Below, one piece after another: positions 33,526-43,891 of a stretch of DNA of 64,000 nucleotides. The position numbers were made by a program, and so were the translations under genes. Below the pieces are notes generated by a model. That model did not search any database and was not told the origin of the DNA. It was given only the letters and a program-made list of their open reading frames with translations. Within the stretch, counting starts at the first letter, position 1. Every line of letters begins with the position of its first letter. Source of the DNA: Hymenopus coronatus (Eukaryota; Arthropoda; Insecta; Mantodea; Hymenopodidae); the NCBI GenBank assembly GCA_030762935.1, contig CM060897.1, forward strand, positions 109,706,176 to 109,770,175, given 5' to 3'.

Positions 33526-33993
33526 AAAAAATCTGATGTGTTACACTCACATGACTTTCTCTAGTTGCTCTACAAATAAACTTCTTACATAAGATTATTC
33601 TTCTTTCTACATAATACTAATCGAGATAAACATTAGCAGAATGTTATTATTACTGAATTCCTTATGAGCCCCACATAGAATGGGACGCTGAGAATCACAT
33701 AGATAAAAACGAATGCGCTCTGCTAAAGTGATAGTCAAATGTTTTAAAGGCTGTCGCTATGTGATTGTCATTGCAAAGCACTTCTTTGCTCGGCCAGGAG
33801 TAGAACAAAAGATAAACGGACGCTTCTAGCCTGAGAAAAGTTTAAGTATTTTACAATTGAAACCAATAACAACGAATATTTCGGAAACCATTACCTCCCC
33901 AATAAAATCGTAAAGGACATAAATTGTGTGTATTGGCGAGATCTACATTTTTGTGTAGTAAGTTTTTGCAGATCTCTTAAGGTTTAGCACTTA
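33526..33993 (+). repeat. REP-A 5' half, left arm of an inverted pair
   Basis: AAAATCTGATGTGTTACAC to the mid-unit; continues directly into an inverted copy. Confidence 0.8.
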
Positions 33994-34605
33994 AGGTTGC
34001 GATCTGAAGATTTTAAAGAAAATTCCCAATCGCAACTACCCTTTACATTGAAACATTTTCGATAATTTTGAATTTCTCAAAAATGGCTGTAACCATTTTG
34101 ATTAAAATAAAATGTATATATAGAATTATCTGGGAATAGTCTCTGAATACCTCTTTATCCTGGATGAATTTTGCGGAATTTTGCATAACTGATAATCTGT
34201 AAGAAATAGACAAAAACTGACTTAGTAAAATATGTAGAGTCGTTAAAGCTTAAGATTTATGTTATACACATTTTTTCGTGAAGTTGACAGTTTTTTAGAG
34301 AATATCTTTATTTATTGGTTTCTGTTTTAAATTACTTACACATTTCTCATATGGGAATTTGTCAACTCCTGTCCATACAAACAAAGGAACTTCAATCACA
34401 TAGCAACCAGCTTTTAAAAGATTTGACTATCGCTATAGCGTATGGAACTCATTTCCCTTCCCTTCTTGTTTATAAGTAAACAAGTGATAACACCAGTTGT
34501 GCTACTTTTTATCAATTAACAAGAAGTAAATAGAATAATAAGCTTTTAGCAATAATGTATCTTAGATATGTAGACAAAGTCGTGTGAATGAAACAAATCA
34601 GATGC
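33994..34605 (-). repeat. REP-A 5' two-thirds, right arm of an inverted pair
   Basis: Starts at the mid-unit segment ggttgcgatctgaagatttt and ends with GTAGACAAAGT and the outer segment. The palindromic ends of both partners are missing. Confidence 0.8.
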
Positions 34606-34788
34606 TTTTAAAAATAAATAACGAAGTGATCCCTAACTACCTCAAAATATACATCAGCATCTTTTATATGCCACCGGTTGACACATATTTGGCAAACTTC
34701 AAATATGCATCTACTAACTTTTAAATACAACAAACGTATCTAAATACAACATATTTTCTATCTAAAGCTCCTTTTCGCGTTTATAAAA
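34606..34788. other. Short unassigned spacer
   Basis: AT-rich, no feature. Confidence 0.4.
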
Positions 34789-34789
34789 A

Positions 34790-35616
34790 CCTGACGTGTC
34801 CCATTCACATGACTTTCTCTACATCTCGGAACAATTTATTTTTAAAAAGCTTATTCTTCCATCTACTTCATGCTGATTGAGATAAAATTTAGCAAAAATG
34901 GTCTTATTATTTGCTTCCTTGGATGCAGAAGAGGAAGAAGGGTGTACGATAAACCAAAGCGAGTAAAATTTTTTTTAAAATGTGATTCCTATATAATTTA
35001 AATTATTTTTTTTACATAGCTAGGAATTGACAAATATCCGTATGAGAAACGTTTTAAGTATTTTTAAACTGAAACCAATAACAAAGAATATCTCGGAAAT
35101 GGTCAACTCTACGGAAAAAATGTACACGACATAAATTGTGTGTTTTAACGGGATCTACACTTTTTGTGAAACACGTTTTCGTAATATCTTAAAAGCTAAC
35201 CGGTTATGCCAAATTCAACCAGGGTGAAGAGATTTTCAGTGGTTATTGTAAGAAAATTAATGATACATATTTTATTTTTCATGTAAATATATTTAGTTTA
35301 CGGTATTTTAATCAAAATCCTTAAGAGCCACTTTTGAGAAAAACAAAATTTGTAAACAATTTTCCATGTAAGGACTAGTGGAGATGGGGGGCTCTTGAAA
35401 TATTCTAGTTGGAAGATAAACTTAAATATTAAGTTTGGTATTTTACAAATTTTCGTTTTTTGAGTTATCGTGTTCACGGACACACAAACACGCGCACGCG
35501 CGGAACTTTTTTTTAATAATGTTTTTTTAAACAGAGTACCCTAAAAGTGAAATCTCGGTATCGAATTTTTGAGTAGTGTGCCATACCTTTTCTATTTACG
35601 TAATATGTAGAGAAAG
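34790..35616 (+). repeat. REP-A copy, full length
   Basis: Starts AACCTGACGTGTCCC, ends AATATGTAGAGAAAG; the CA tract is at 35479-35500. Confidence 0.83.
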
Positions 35617-35629
35617 AAATAAGTTTTTG

Positions 35630-35690
35630 CTGCAGAATAAGAAGAGAAGGGTATGTGAATGGAGAAGATTAGATTTTTCAAATAATTTGA
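35630..35690 (-). repeat. REP-A outer-end fragment
   Basis: The segment agaagagaagggtatgtgaa ... gattagattttt corresponds to the outer 5' end of an inverted unit. Confidence 0.5.
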
Positions 35691-35977
35691 AAGTTTAGAG
35701 TTTTAGTGGTGGCTGCGGTTACGGTGTCCTGAGCCCAGGACGGAGCGAATTCACTTCTTCATATACCAGACTGTCCCTGGAATCATACATCATTCACTGC
35801 CCTCATCAGATGAACCGAAACCACCAAAGAGAGTTGTACATCACTAGCACTCTGCTGCATTTCAGACAGTTGTAAATGAGTCACAGGTGCTTCAGTTCCC
35901 AGGTTGTTCACGAATCCATATTACATGATGGCAGCGGTGACCACACCAATGAAACATTTAACATTCCTAAATTTATT
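35691..35977. other. Unassigned GC-richer insert
   Basis: About 290 bp not shared with other parts of the window, between two REP-A pieces. No coding or tRNA-like signature. Confidence 0.45.
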
Positions 35978-36398
35978 ACTTTCTCAAGCACGCATCTAGA
36001 ATGTACTTAGTAGATAGAACAGATATTGTATTCCACCCAAAAATTCGATACCAGATTTTACCGGAAATAAACCCTTCGAAACTCCCTGAATCAAAAAAGA
36101 AAATTTAGAAACAGATCGGTGTGTATCTATTGTTTATGTGGGCATGTATGCGTGTGAGGACAGTGTAATTCAAAGACGAAAAGTCGGGTATTTAGGTTCT
36201 GAATCTTCCGAGGATGCGACACGAAGATTTTAAAAAAAATACCCCACATCCAACTACCCTTTATATATCAAAATTTACGAAAATTGTACCTATATTAAAG
36301 ATAGTTACATGAAAAATAAAATGTATATCTTGAATCTTCTGGGAATAGACTCTGAAGAACACTTCACCCTGAATGATTTTTGCATAACCGATAAAGGG
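35978..36398 (-). repeat. REP-A 3' half
   Basis: Starts ACTTTCTCAAGCACG with an eroded palindrome and ends at the segment CATAACCGATAAAGG. Confidence 0.78.
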
Positions 36399-36539
36399 TA
36401 CGAGATAGAGATGTTCATTTTAGTTAGCTCATTTGTTTACTCCACTTGCTATAGAAGCTATATTTACAGGAAATAACCGCAGGCATGGGAACGTAAACGG
36501 ACACATTTATGTGTGTTTATATACCGAGTAAGCTTATAA

Positions 36540-36655
36540 AAAGCAAGGTTCAGAAATTTCAAGATATATGTTTTATTTACCAAGGAAATATTTTTAATAC
36601 TTTTTGGTATTTGATAAACATGATTATTAAGTAATTTTGAGAAATTCCAACAGCA
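36540..36655 (+). repeat. REP-A middle fragment
   Basis: Segment tttcaagatatatgttttat through TTTTGAGAAATTCC. Confidence 0.65.
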
Positions 36656-37015
36656 AATGACCTTCATAGTTTGAGAAAATTTCTAAGCTTTAAAAATGGC
36701 GCAATGGATCAAGGACAGGGAATACACCTTCCAAATGTTACACATGTGGTATGCCTTGATGGGTAAGAAGACAGGCGATCTGTTTTAATAGGTACATCGG
36801 AAAGGTATATCGATATTTATGAGCTGTGAGTCTAAATTAAAACCTTCCATGGAATCACTTATTTATACAGTCAAAGCTTGGGCGCCTTCTCATCATACTT
36901 CCAACATCATGGAGAAGAGCTCTGTATACTAAGATTCAGAGATGCCCTAGTTGTCTCATATGAAAGCTGTTTCCGGGAGGCTTGCATATCATGTAATATA
37001 ATAAGTTTTCGGGTT
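36656..37015. other. Unassigned stretch
   Basis: No feature recognised. Confidence 0.45.
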
Positions 37016-37207
37016 TTACTTTCTCTGCTTAGTACTTAGGTAGAGGAGCTACTGCTGTCCACCCAACATTTCACGGAAAATACACGTATTAGGCTCCCCT
37101 AGCATTATCAGCAAAAGGTCCCTGTGTGTATCACTTTGTAGGTGTATCTCTGGACACTTAAAACTTAAAAACGAAATGATACCATCTCAGTATTAAAGTT
37201 TAGAATC

Positions 37208-37320
37208 TTCCAAGGATGCATCGTCCTCCATGGTGTAATGGTTACCATTACCCAAGGTCGCGGATTCAAACCCGGTGGAGGATGATGGATTTTTTCAAGT
37301 GTCATTTTTTTTCCAAGGAT
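37208..37320 (+). mobile_element. Truncated SINE-b with 10-bp TSD
   Basis: TTCCAAGGAT flanks both sides (37208-37217 and 37311-37320). The 93-bp insert is the tRNA-like head: TCCTCCA and TGGAGGA pair as a 7-bp acceptor-like stem, the A-box is TGGTGTAATGG and the B-box GGATTCAAACCC. At 59 nt between the stem ends it is shorter than a tRNA, so this is a SINE head and not a tRNA gene. Confidence 0.85.
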
Positions 37321-37551
37321 ACAGCAAGAAGATTTTGAGATAAATCCCCATACTCAAAACCGCCTTTTACATGGAAAACATTTTCGAAAATGTTTTATTT
37401 TCTCAAAAATGGCTTTAAAGATTTTGTTTAAAATAATGCAAATTTAAGGTATTTACGTGACAAATAAAATGAATTTTCTGGGAATAACCTCTGAAGACCT
37501 CTTTTTTCTTAATCAATTTTTCTGAATTTTGCATTACTAGTTAACCATAAG

Positions 37552-37797
37552 TTTTTTTGTTTTTTTTTTTGGGTAGTGTTTAATGCTTTCACTACTTATT
37601 GCACGACAGGCGGTGACACTGGTGATACATGAATGAAGATGGAGTGCCGTTGGATTGCGATGGCGGGGGAAACCCGGATAAAACCCACCCCAGCGCCGCT
37701 TTGTCCACCACAAATCTCACATGCGGTCGCTTGGGACCGAACCCGGGCCGTCTAGATGAGAGGCGGGTAGTCTAACCACTCGGCCGTGGCGCGGCCC
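37552..37797 (-). mobile_element. SINE-a, minus strand
   Basis: Reading on the minus strand: GGCCGAGTGGTTAGACTA, B-box GGGTTCGGTCCC, the shared body, and the end GCATTAAACACTACC with a T-rich (+ strand) tail. Confidence 0.88.
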
Positions 37798-38112
37798 GGA
37801 AAACAGTAAAGGGATTGATAAAACTTACTGAACAAAAAATGTACATCTCGTCAAAAAACACAATTTATGCCACACATTATTTTCGTGGAATTGATCATTT
37901 TCGAGATATTCATTGGTATCGGTTTCAGTTTTAAAATACTTTAACTTTTCTCATATGGGAATTGTTCAGCTCCTAGAAATCCAAAGAAATGGATTTCAGT
38001 TACATAGCAATTGACCTTTAAGACAGTTGAATATACCTTTAGCCTCGTGTTCTTTTCCTTATATTACTTCCTTACAAGTAAAGACATGTAAACGGAATGC
38101 ACCAGATTTTTT

Positions 38113-38469
38113 TCTTCGTTGCTAATCCGATCAATGTATCCAGGCTCATACTGCAGTATTATCCACCTTAACCAGTGACACGTGTGAAATACAAAATCGA
38201 TATCATATGGTATCACATACCATAATAACAAGGAACACAGGAGTATGCAAATGTGTCCATTAGTTGTTGCCAGGTGGACTAACAGAGTCATGTGATACAG
38301 CATATTCCTGGGCGAAAATGACTTTCAAGGAAGCTTACTATTACCGGTGGATAAATGTATGGCAACGGTCCAGTTCCGGTATTAGATGTGCCACATTTGT
38401 ACTTTTTCTACAACGTAGGTGTAGAATATAGTTATAGTTTTATATATATATATATATATATATTAATAG
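38113..38469. other. Unassigned stretch with TA repeat
   Basis: A (TA)n run lies at 38441-38463; no gene is seen. Confidence 0.5.
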
Positions 38470-38660
38470 CGTCCCCTATCCTGGTTGGTCATATCGGACG
38501 ATGAATGAAATTGGTGAACTGCTGCTCAAATGATATCGGGGTCCATGGAACTTGCTCTTATCCGAGTAACTCACCCTAAGCGAGATTCGAACTTGCGACC
38601 TGTTGAATGTGAGTTAGAGAGGCTACCACCATACTACCCAGGCAGGCTGAAGATACCTGG
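38470..38660 (-). mobile_element. SINE-c, uninterrupted copy
   Basis: The best copy of this family: ctggttggtcatatcggacg at left, a reversed B-box GATTCGAACTTGCGACC near 38588, and CCATACTACCCAGGCAG at right (tRNA-like 5' end on the minus strand). It serves as reference for the copies at 9.65, 12.85 and 56.74 kb. Confidence 0.65.
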
Positions 38661-38717
38661 ACTTCACAGCATATTGTAACGGTGGCGCATTAGCCCGAAC
38701 GACCCCTAAAAGGATCT

Positions 38718-39555
38718 CCAATGTATCCCATTCACATGCCTTTCTTTATAGGTACATATCAGCAACAAATTATTGTTAAAACCCTCATTCTTCAATCTGA
38801 ATCATGCTTATCAAGATAAACATTAGCAGAATTTTGTTACTGATGGCTTTCTTATAAGTGGAACGGAAATTAATGAATGCACTACGCTAAAGCGATAGTC
38901 ATATGTTTTAAAAGCTAGTTTCCATGTGGTTGAAATTCATTTCATTGTATTCCCACAATATAATAAATTCCCGTATGAGAAAAAAATGGTGTGTAAAACT
39001 GAAACCAATAACAAGGAATATTTTAAAAATGGTCAATTTCATGAAGGAAATATGTATGTAACATAAATTGTGAGTTTCAAGAAGAACTTCATTTTTTGTT
39101 TGGTAAGCTTTTGTCTAACTCTTACTATTTAACAGTTGTCCAAAATTCAGCAAAACTCTTCCAGAAGAAAGAGGGCTCTAGAGGGTTGTTCAAGACAATT
39201 CAAGATATGCATTTTATTTGTTGCGGTAGTAATATGCGGCATTTTAATCAACATCGTTAGAGCCATTTTTGAGAAAATAAAAAATTAGAATTCTTTCCAT
39301 TCATTCAAAATTTTAGTGTTACATCCTTTTAAGATAATAGACTTAAATTTGGTATTTACCGACTTTTTGCTGTCGAGTTATCGTGTTCACAGTCACACGA
39401 ACACACACACACAAGGACCTTTTGTCACATATTGGTTTTTTGTTTTAGATATAAGGGACCCTAAACGTGTATATCTGGTGTAATCTTGGTACCGAATTTT
39501 TGAGTGGAATGCAATATCTTATCTGTCAACTACGTACATAGTATATGTAGAGAAC
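38718..39555 (+). repeat. REP-A copy, full length
   Basis: Outer end ccaatgtatcccattcacat; CA tract at 39393-39411; ends near GTAGAGAACTTAG. Confidence 0.82.
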
Positions 39556-39991
39556 TTAGAATCAATCCATTGTTAAATAATAATGGCTAAAATGAAAACG
39601 ATTCACGAGTTTCCCCTTTATTGTAACAGTAAATGGCGATTTCTACTTTTCCAAACCCCTATTGGACTGGATTAGATGGGATTTATTCAAAGACGGGGTC
39701 CTGATCAATGAGACCGTATTTAGGTCCTGAGGTCCTTTTTGTCTAACGTGATACCAGGGAGGGAAAGATCAGGGGACAGATTCGAAGGGTGACTAGATCG
39801 GGATGACGATGAGCACAAGCATGTAGGTAATGATCGAATGCCTTCGAGAATCACCCAAAACACCCGAAAGACTAGAATGATCCTGCAACCACTTAAACCT
39901 CTTCAGTGCACAAACTACCCCTGACGCAATTCGCCGTACACCGTCGCCTGGTTCTTTAACCCTGAAACAGATGACGAGGAAGTGATCGAAA
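39556..39991. other. Unassigned GC-richer stretch
   Basis: The minus-strand frame 40080-39793 includes EPGDGVRRIASGVVCALKRF but I do not recognise it. It could be a relic of a retroelement or of an unknown gene. Confidence 0.35.
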
Positions 39992-40372
39992 AAAAGAAAT
40001 CTAATGTAATCCATTTTCACGACTTTCTCTAGCTGTTCTACCAACAAATTTTTCATACAAAAGGTTTTTCTTTTATCCAAGTCATACTAATCTTGACATT
40101 AACAGAATTGGTCTTGTTACTTGCTTCCTTGTAAGTAGGAGAGAAATAAGGCTAAAACGATAGTCAAATCTTTTAAATGCTGGTTGTTATATAAAAAAAT
40201 AGTTTCGGTACGCTTGCATTTTCCCATTTGAGAAAAGCTAATTAGTTTAAACTTGAAATCAATAACAATGAATATCTCGAAAAACTTTCAGCTCTACAAG
40301 GAAAACGTATATAAAATAAATTATGAGCTTTAATGTCTACACTTTTTATGTAATACATTTTTAATCTAATGA
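39992..40372 (+). repeat. REP-A 5' half, left arm of an inverted pair
   Basis: AAATCTAATGTAATCC to mid-unit; the join to the inverted partner lies at about 40372. Confidence 0.78.
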
Positions 40373-40632
40373 ACTTTTCTCAAACGGGGCCACACAAAGC
40401 GAACCAAACCTCAATTGTTTCACACAGCGATCAGTATTAAAAGATTTGACTATTACTTTAGGCTGATATATTCCATTATTTGCCACCTACTTACAAAGAT
40501 ACAAACAATAAGACTACCCGCTAATGCGTATCTAGATTAGCATGACGTAGTTAAAAGAATACTATTTTTTAGAAAAATCAGTTTCTGGAACAGTTAGAGA
40601 AAGCTATATGGATGTAAAACACCATATTTTAC
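40373..40632 (-). repeat. REP-A 5' part, right arm of an inverted pair
   Basis: From aacttttctcaaacggggcc to GTTAGAGAAAGC and the outer segment. Confidence 0.75.
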
Positions 40633-40654
40633 CTTATTATAAAATAAAATCTGG

Positions 40655-40820
40655 CGTGTAGTAACTTTCCCAGCATTCGCCGAAGGAAAAAACCCACGGA
40701 TAAGGAAGACCGGCCATAGAAATTGAACCTAAGAACTCTGCATGCGACGCGCGCTCTCTCGGTTGGTTCCCAACCCCCATTACAACGTCAGCTACCCTGC
40801 GGTGCATCTGGAAAACGCAG
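40655..40820 (-). mobile_element. Possible SINE fragment
   Basis: GC-richer segment with a reversed B-box-like ATTGAACCTAAGAACTC and an end TACCCTGCGGTGCATC. It may be related to the repeats at 18.7 and 54.2 kb, but the similarity is weak. Confidence 0.35.
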
Positions 40821-41049
40821 ATTAATTAGTTTACTAATAATTGAAATGCTTTAATTGCCGTAGTTTTACATAAAGTTCAGTGACCATAAAATTAGCCGGT
40901 ATAACAAGCCGTTATATGTACAGGCTGTTTCAAAACTGCTATTACCTTTCCCTAAGTATTGTAGAGGGATCTCTGTAATATCCTTCAGGTATTACCGCCA
41001 AAGCAAGTGAACAAATGTTCCGCTTCCACAAGGTAAAGGAACATTAATT

Positions 41050-41285
41050 TTTTTTAGTTTCTCTACTACGTCTAGTAAGTTGGGAAATACATCTGTTTTG
41101 GACCCCTGAATGCAAAAAAGCACTTGAAATGTCCGCGCGCATGTGTGATCAGTATAACTCAACCAAACTTTGTATTTCAGTTCAATACCTTCTAAAGATG
41201 TGACACGAAGAATTACAAGAAAATACCTCGTTCTCCACACTGCCTTTTATAAACATTTTCAATCATTTCATTACATATAAAATCG
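41050..41285 (-). repeat. REP-A 3' third
   Basis: AGTTTCTCTACTACGTCTAG to the mid-unit; the palindrome is degraded. A SINE adjoins. Confidence 0.7.
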
Positions 41286-41286
41286 C

Positions 41287-41720
41287 TCTAGACGGCGTCG
41301 TGGCAGAGGGGTTATACCGCTTGCCTCCCATCTAGGCGTCTCGGGTTCGATCCTAAGCGCCCACATGTGGGATTTGTGGTGGACGAAGCGGCGTGGAATG
41401 CCACTTAATTTTGCTCAGAGGCCTCTTAATCAGGCTTGAGGGACAACGACTTTACTTCCCTTCGGAAAGAATCTATGCTAAAGAGTTTTACGCCCAAAAA
41501 TATCCATCGTCCTCCTCCGGGATTGAACCCGCGACCTTGGGTATATGAAGTCTGTCTACCGAATGACTACTCATTCTAGGTCCTTCATTCTGTGGTGGCT
41601 TGCCGTTGGCTCCCCGACAGGCTCCTGGCCCCTAGGTACCCGATTGTAAGTCCTAGGGGACTGTCAGTCCATATGGGGAGGGTGAGCCAACTACGAAAAA
41701 TAAACCTGCTCCACCAGGTA
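41287..41720 (+). mobile_element. SINE-a-like element with nested SINE-b
   Basis: The head (GTCGTGGCAGAGGGGTTA, B-box GGGTTCGATCC, gtggacgaagcggcgtgg) is SINE-a-like. About 41402-41590 matches SINE-b on the minus strand (gttttacgcccaaaaatatc, B-box reversed GGGATTGAACCC). The part beyond about 41590 (gattgtaagtcctagggg ... aaataaacctgc) resembles the tail near 55.0 kb. Confidence 0.55.
41402..41590 (-). mobile_element. SINE-b, minus strand, nested
   Basis: Shares CAAGGTCGCGGGTTCAATCC (minus strand) and the downstream gatggatatttttgggcgta body with the copies at 27.0 and 37.2 kb. Confidence 0.65.
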
Positions 41721-42595
41721 CATATTTTTACGCCCTCTTTGTTAACAGATTTGTCACTCGTCATGATCCTAGTCTATGTCTTGTAGGCTTATTGTAATTA
41801 CAGATAATATATATATAGATAGATATATTTCTCTACACCCACTCTGGTTTAGTCTCGAATGTTTACTTCAAATTATTTATTTATTACTTTAATGCAAATT
41901 ACTTTAACTTTTAATCTTACTATATTGAAACAATTAGTAAATTAATAGAAATAACGATAAATTATCATATTGTGAAAGTGTCTGCTGTCGGCCTATATAT
42001 TTCAGTCGTTTCTGTACATTTCATGGAAAAGGTTACGTTGAAAATACAGTCTGGGCTAAAATCGGAATGGGATATGGAACAATGCATCAAATTGGGTTCA
42101 AGACTCATTTGATAGGACTACATGGCTCAGACTAGTAGCATGGTGGGGGATAAAAATTGCAGACGAAATGACATGAGAATCTGCTCTATTTGTGAGGAAG
42201 AAAAGTCGCGGGTATATCTGGGTAAAATATAGTGCTACCAAGTATTGCAGGGTAAAGTATTCACCTCAGCTGGATAATTAGGGACATGTTGGATGCTATT
42301 GGCAGGCATGGAAGAAGTAGAGGCGATAGGTAGAAGTGGCTGGTAATAGGGTAGAGGGGGAAGAGAGGTAAGAAGAACTAAACAGTGGTGCTAGTGCTTT
42401 ATATCTATATTTATGTAATCTTTTTCACTTATTGTTAGTGTTGTCCTTATTTCTCTTAAGTGTTATTTTTAATCATCATAGGGAACAATAATACATCGGA
42501 ATCAGTGTACCGTTTTTCTAAGAGTAGTCTATATTTAAGATGTTATATTTGAATGTCTTTGTATTCTTATTTTTCCTGTCCACCTTTTATATAGA
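41721..42595. other. Unassigned AT-rich stretch
   Basis: Short TA runs near 41808; no gene found. Confidence 0.5.
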
Positions 42596-43458
42596 TTCCT
42601 CTACTCAGCGCAAAAGTGTTGCATTTCATTATAAATTCGATACCAAAATTTCACTAAAAATGCACGTTTATGGGTCCCCTGAATAAAAAAAATACAGTTT
42701 TAGAAAAAAAGCCCGTGTGTGTGGGGTAGGTGTGACCATTCGTTCGTGAACAGATAATGCAAAAAAAAAAGTCGATTAAATACCAATCAAACTTGGTATT
42801 TAATTCAGTATCTTCCAAGGTTGAGGCGCAAAGAGTTTCAAAACAGAGCCCTTCCTCACACTACCCTCTATATGGAAGACTTTTCGAAATTCCCGATTTT
42901 CTCAAAAATGGCTTTAACGGTTTTGGATGAAATGACAGATATTAAAGAAATTTACATGACAACTACAGTTTAGATTTTGAACTTCATAGGAATAGCTCCT
43001 AAGAACTCTTTTTCCATAATTGGTAAACCATAAAAGGTAGAGAAAAGCTTACTACACAAAAAGAATGCAGATCTCGTTAAAATACAGTTTACGCCATATA
43101 CACTTTTTTAACTTTTAAACGTTAACTTTTATGGAAATATTTCTTAACACCAGTTTTAATTTAAAATATGTAAACCTTTTTTCAAACGGGAATTTGTCAT
43201 TCCTTTTTCTTTTATTTTACTCCTGATCATGTAAAGAAAACCGAATTTCAAACACAGAACAATCAGCTTTCAAAAGATTTTACCATCACTTACCTAAAGT
43301 ACTCCTTTTTACTTATATGGTACTAAGTAATGAGAGATTTCCGCTTATTTGGATCTTTATTAGCATGATTTATATAGAAGAATAATATTTTGTAAGAATA
43401 GTTCGTTACAGAATAGATATAGAAAGTCATGTGAATGGAACGCATTAGGTACTTTTAC
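42596..43458 (-). repeat. REP-A copy, nearly full length
   Basis: Palindrome lost at the right-reading start; internal segments in order; ends GATATAGAAAGT plus GTGAATGGAACGCATTAGG. Confidence 0.82.
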
Positions 43459-43705
43459 AATATGTTACGAAGCTCTCCCATGGAGAAATATTTCAGTAAG
43501 TCCCTTTTTCCGGCAAGAATATTTTAAATGTCAAGTGACATGTTGTTATTCAGTTAGTGTACACTATAATGCGTCATATACAATGAGATGTAAGCGCAGA
43601 CGCAACGTAAGCATAAGACTTTTCATCTATGTTATTCAATATAAGCATTCACATAGACACACGCAATACGCTACGCAATGCAATGCAACTTAAGAGTTTG
43701 TAAAC
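43459..43705. other. Unassigned stretch rich in GCA/GCG motifs
   Basis: Contains aatgcgtcatatac, gcgcagacgcaacg and tacgctacgcaatgcaatgc. It is the host sequence of the palindromic insertion at 43718. Confidence 0.4.
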
Positions 43706-43891
43706 TCCAAAATTTATTCCAAATCTTCTCGGGCTTCTAGCCAGGTAAAAACTTGGCTTGACACCAACGTTTCGAAGATGCACTTCTTCGAAACGTTGGT
43801 GTCAAGCCAAGTTTTTACCTGGCTAGAAGCCCGAGAAGATTTGGAATTAACACGTCGCCAGGAAAGCTTCAGTTCTTATTCCAAAATTTAT
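43706..43891. mobile_element. Foldback insertion: perfect 62-bp inverted repeat with 12-bp TSD
   Basis: Arm 43716-43777 and arm 43786-43847 are exact reverse complements, separated by the 8-base loop ATGCACTT. A unique tail 43848-43879 (ends ttcagttctta) follows. The direct repeat TCCAAAATTTAT at 43706-43717 and 43880-43891 brackets the insert as a target-site duplication. No protein is encoded. Perfect arms mean the structure is young or under gene conversion. A 5'-inverted retroposed copy or a Penelope-like foldback are possible origins. Confidence 0.9.

Larger units (their letters stand above)
37016..38112 (-). repeat. REP-A copy with two SINE insertions
   Basis: Palindromic end at 37016 (ACTTTCTCTGCTTAG, palindrome lost), a SINE-b fragment at 37218-37310, a minus-strand SINE-a at about 37552-37797, then on to the outer segment ATGTAAACGGAATGCACCAG. 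A deletion removed the part just inside the 5' end. Confidence 0.82.

Noticed and set aside
37218..37290. Possible tRNA gene with a paired 7-bp acceptor stem
   Set aside because: Only 59 nt between stem ends, weak T-arm pairing, flanked by a target duplication, and related to longer SINE copies at 27.0 and 41.5 kb.
39793..40080. Minus-strand 95-codon frame as a gene
   Set aside because: The first part is antisense to a REP-A end. The remaining 60 codons are unrecognised and lack a splice or start context.
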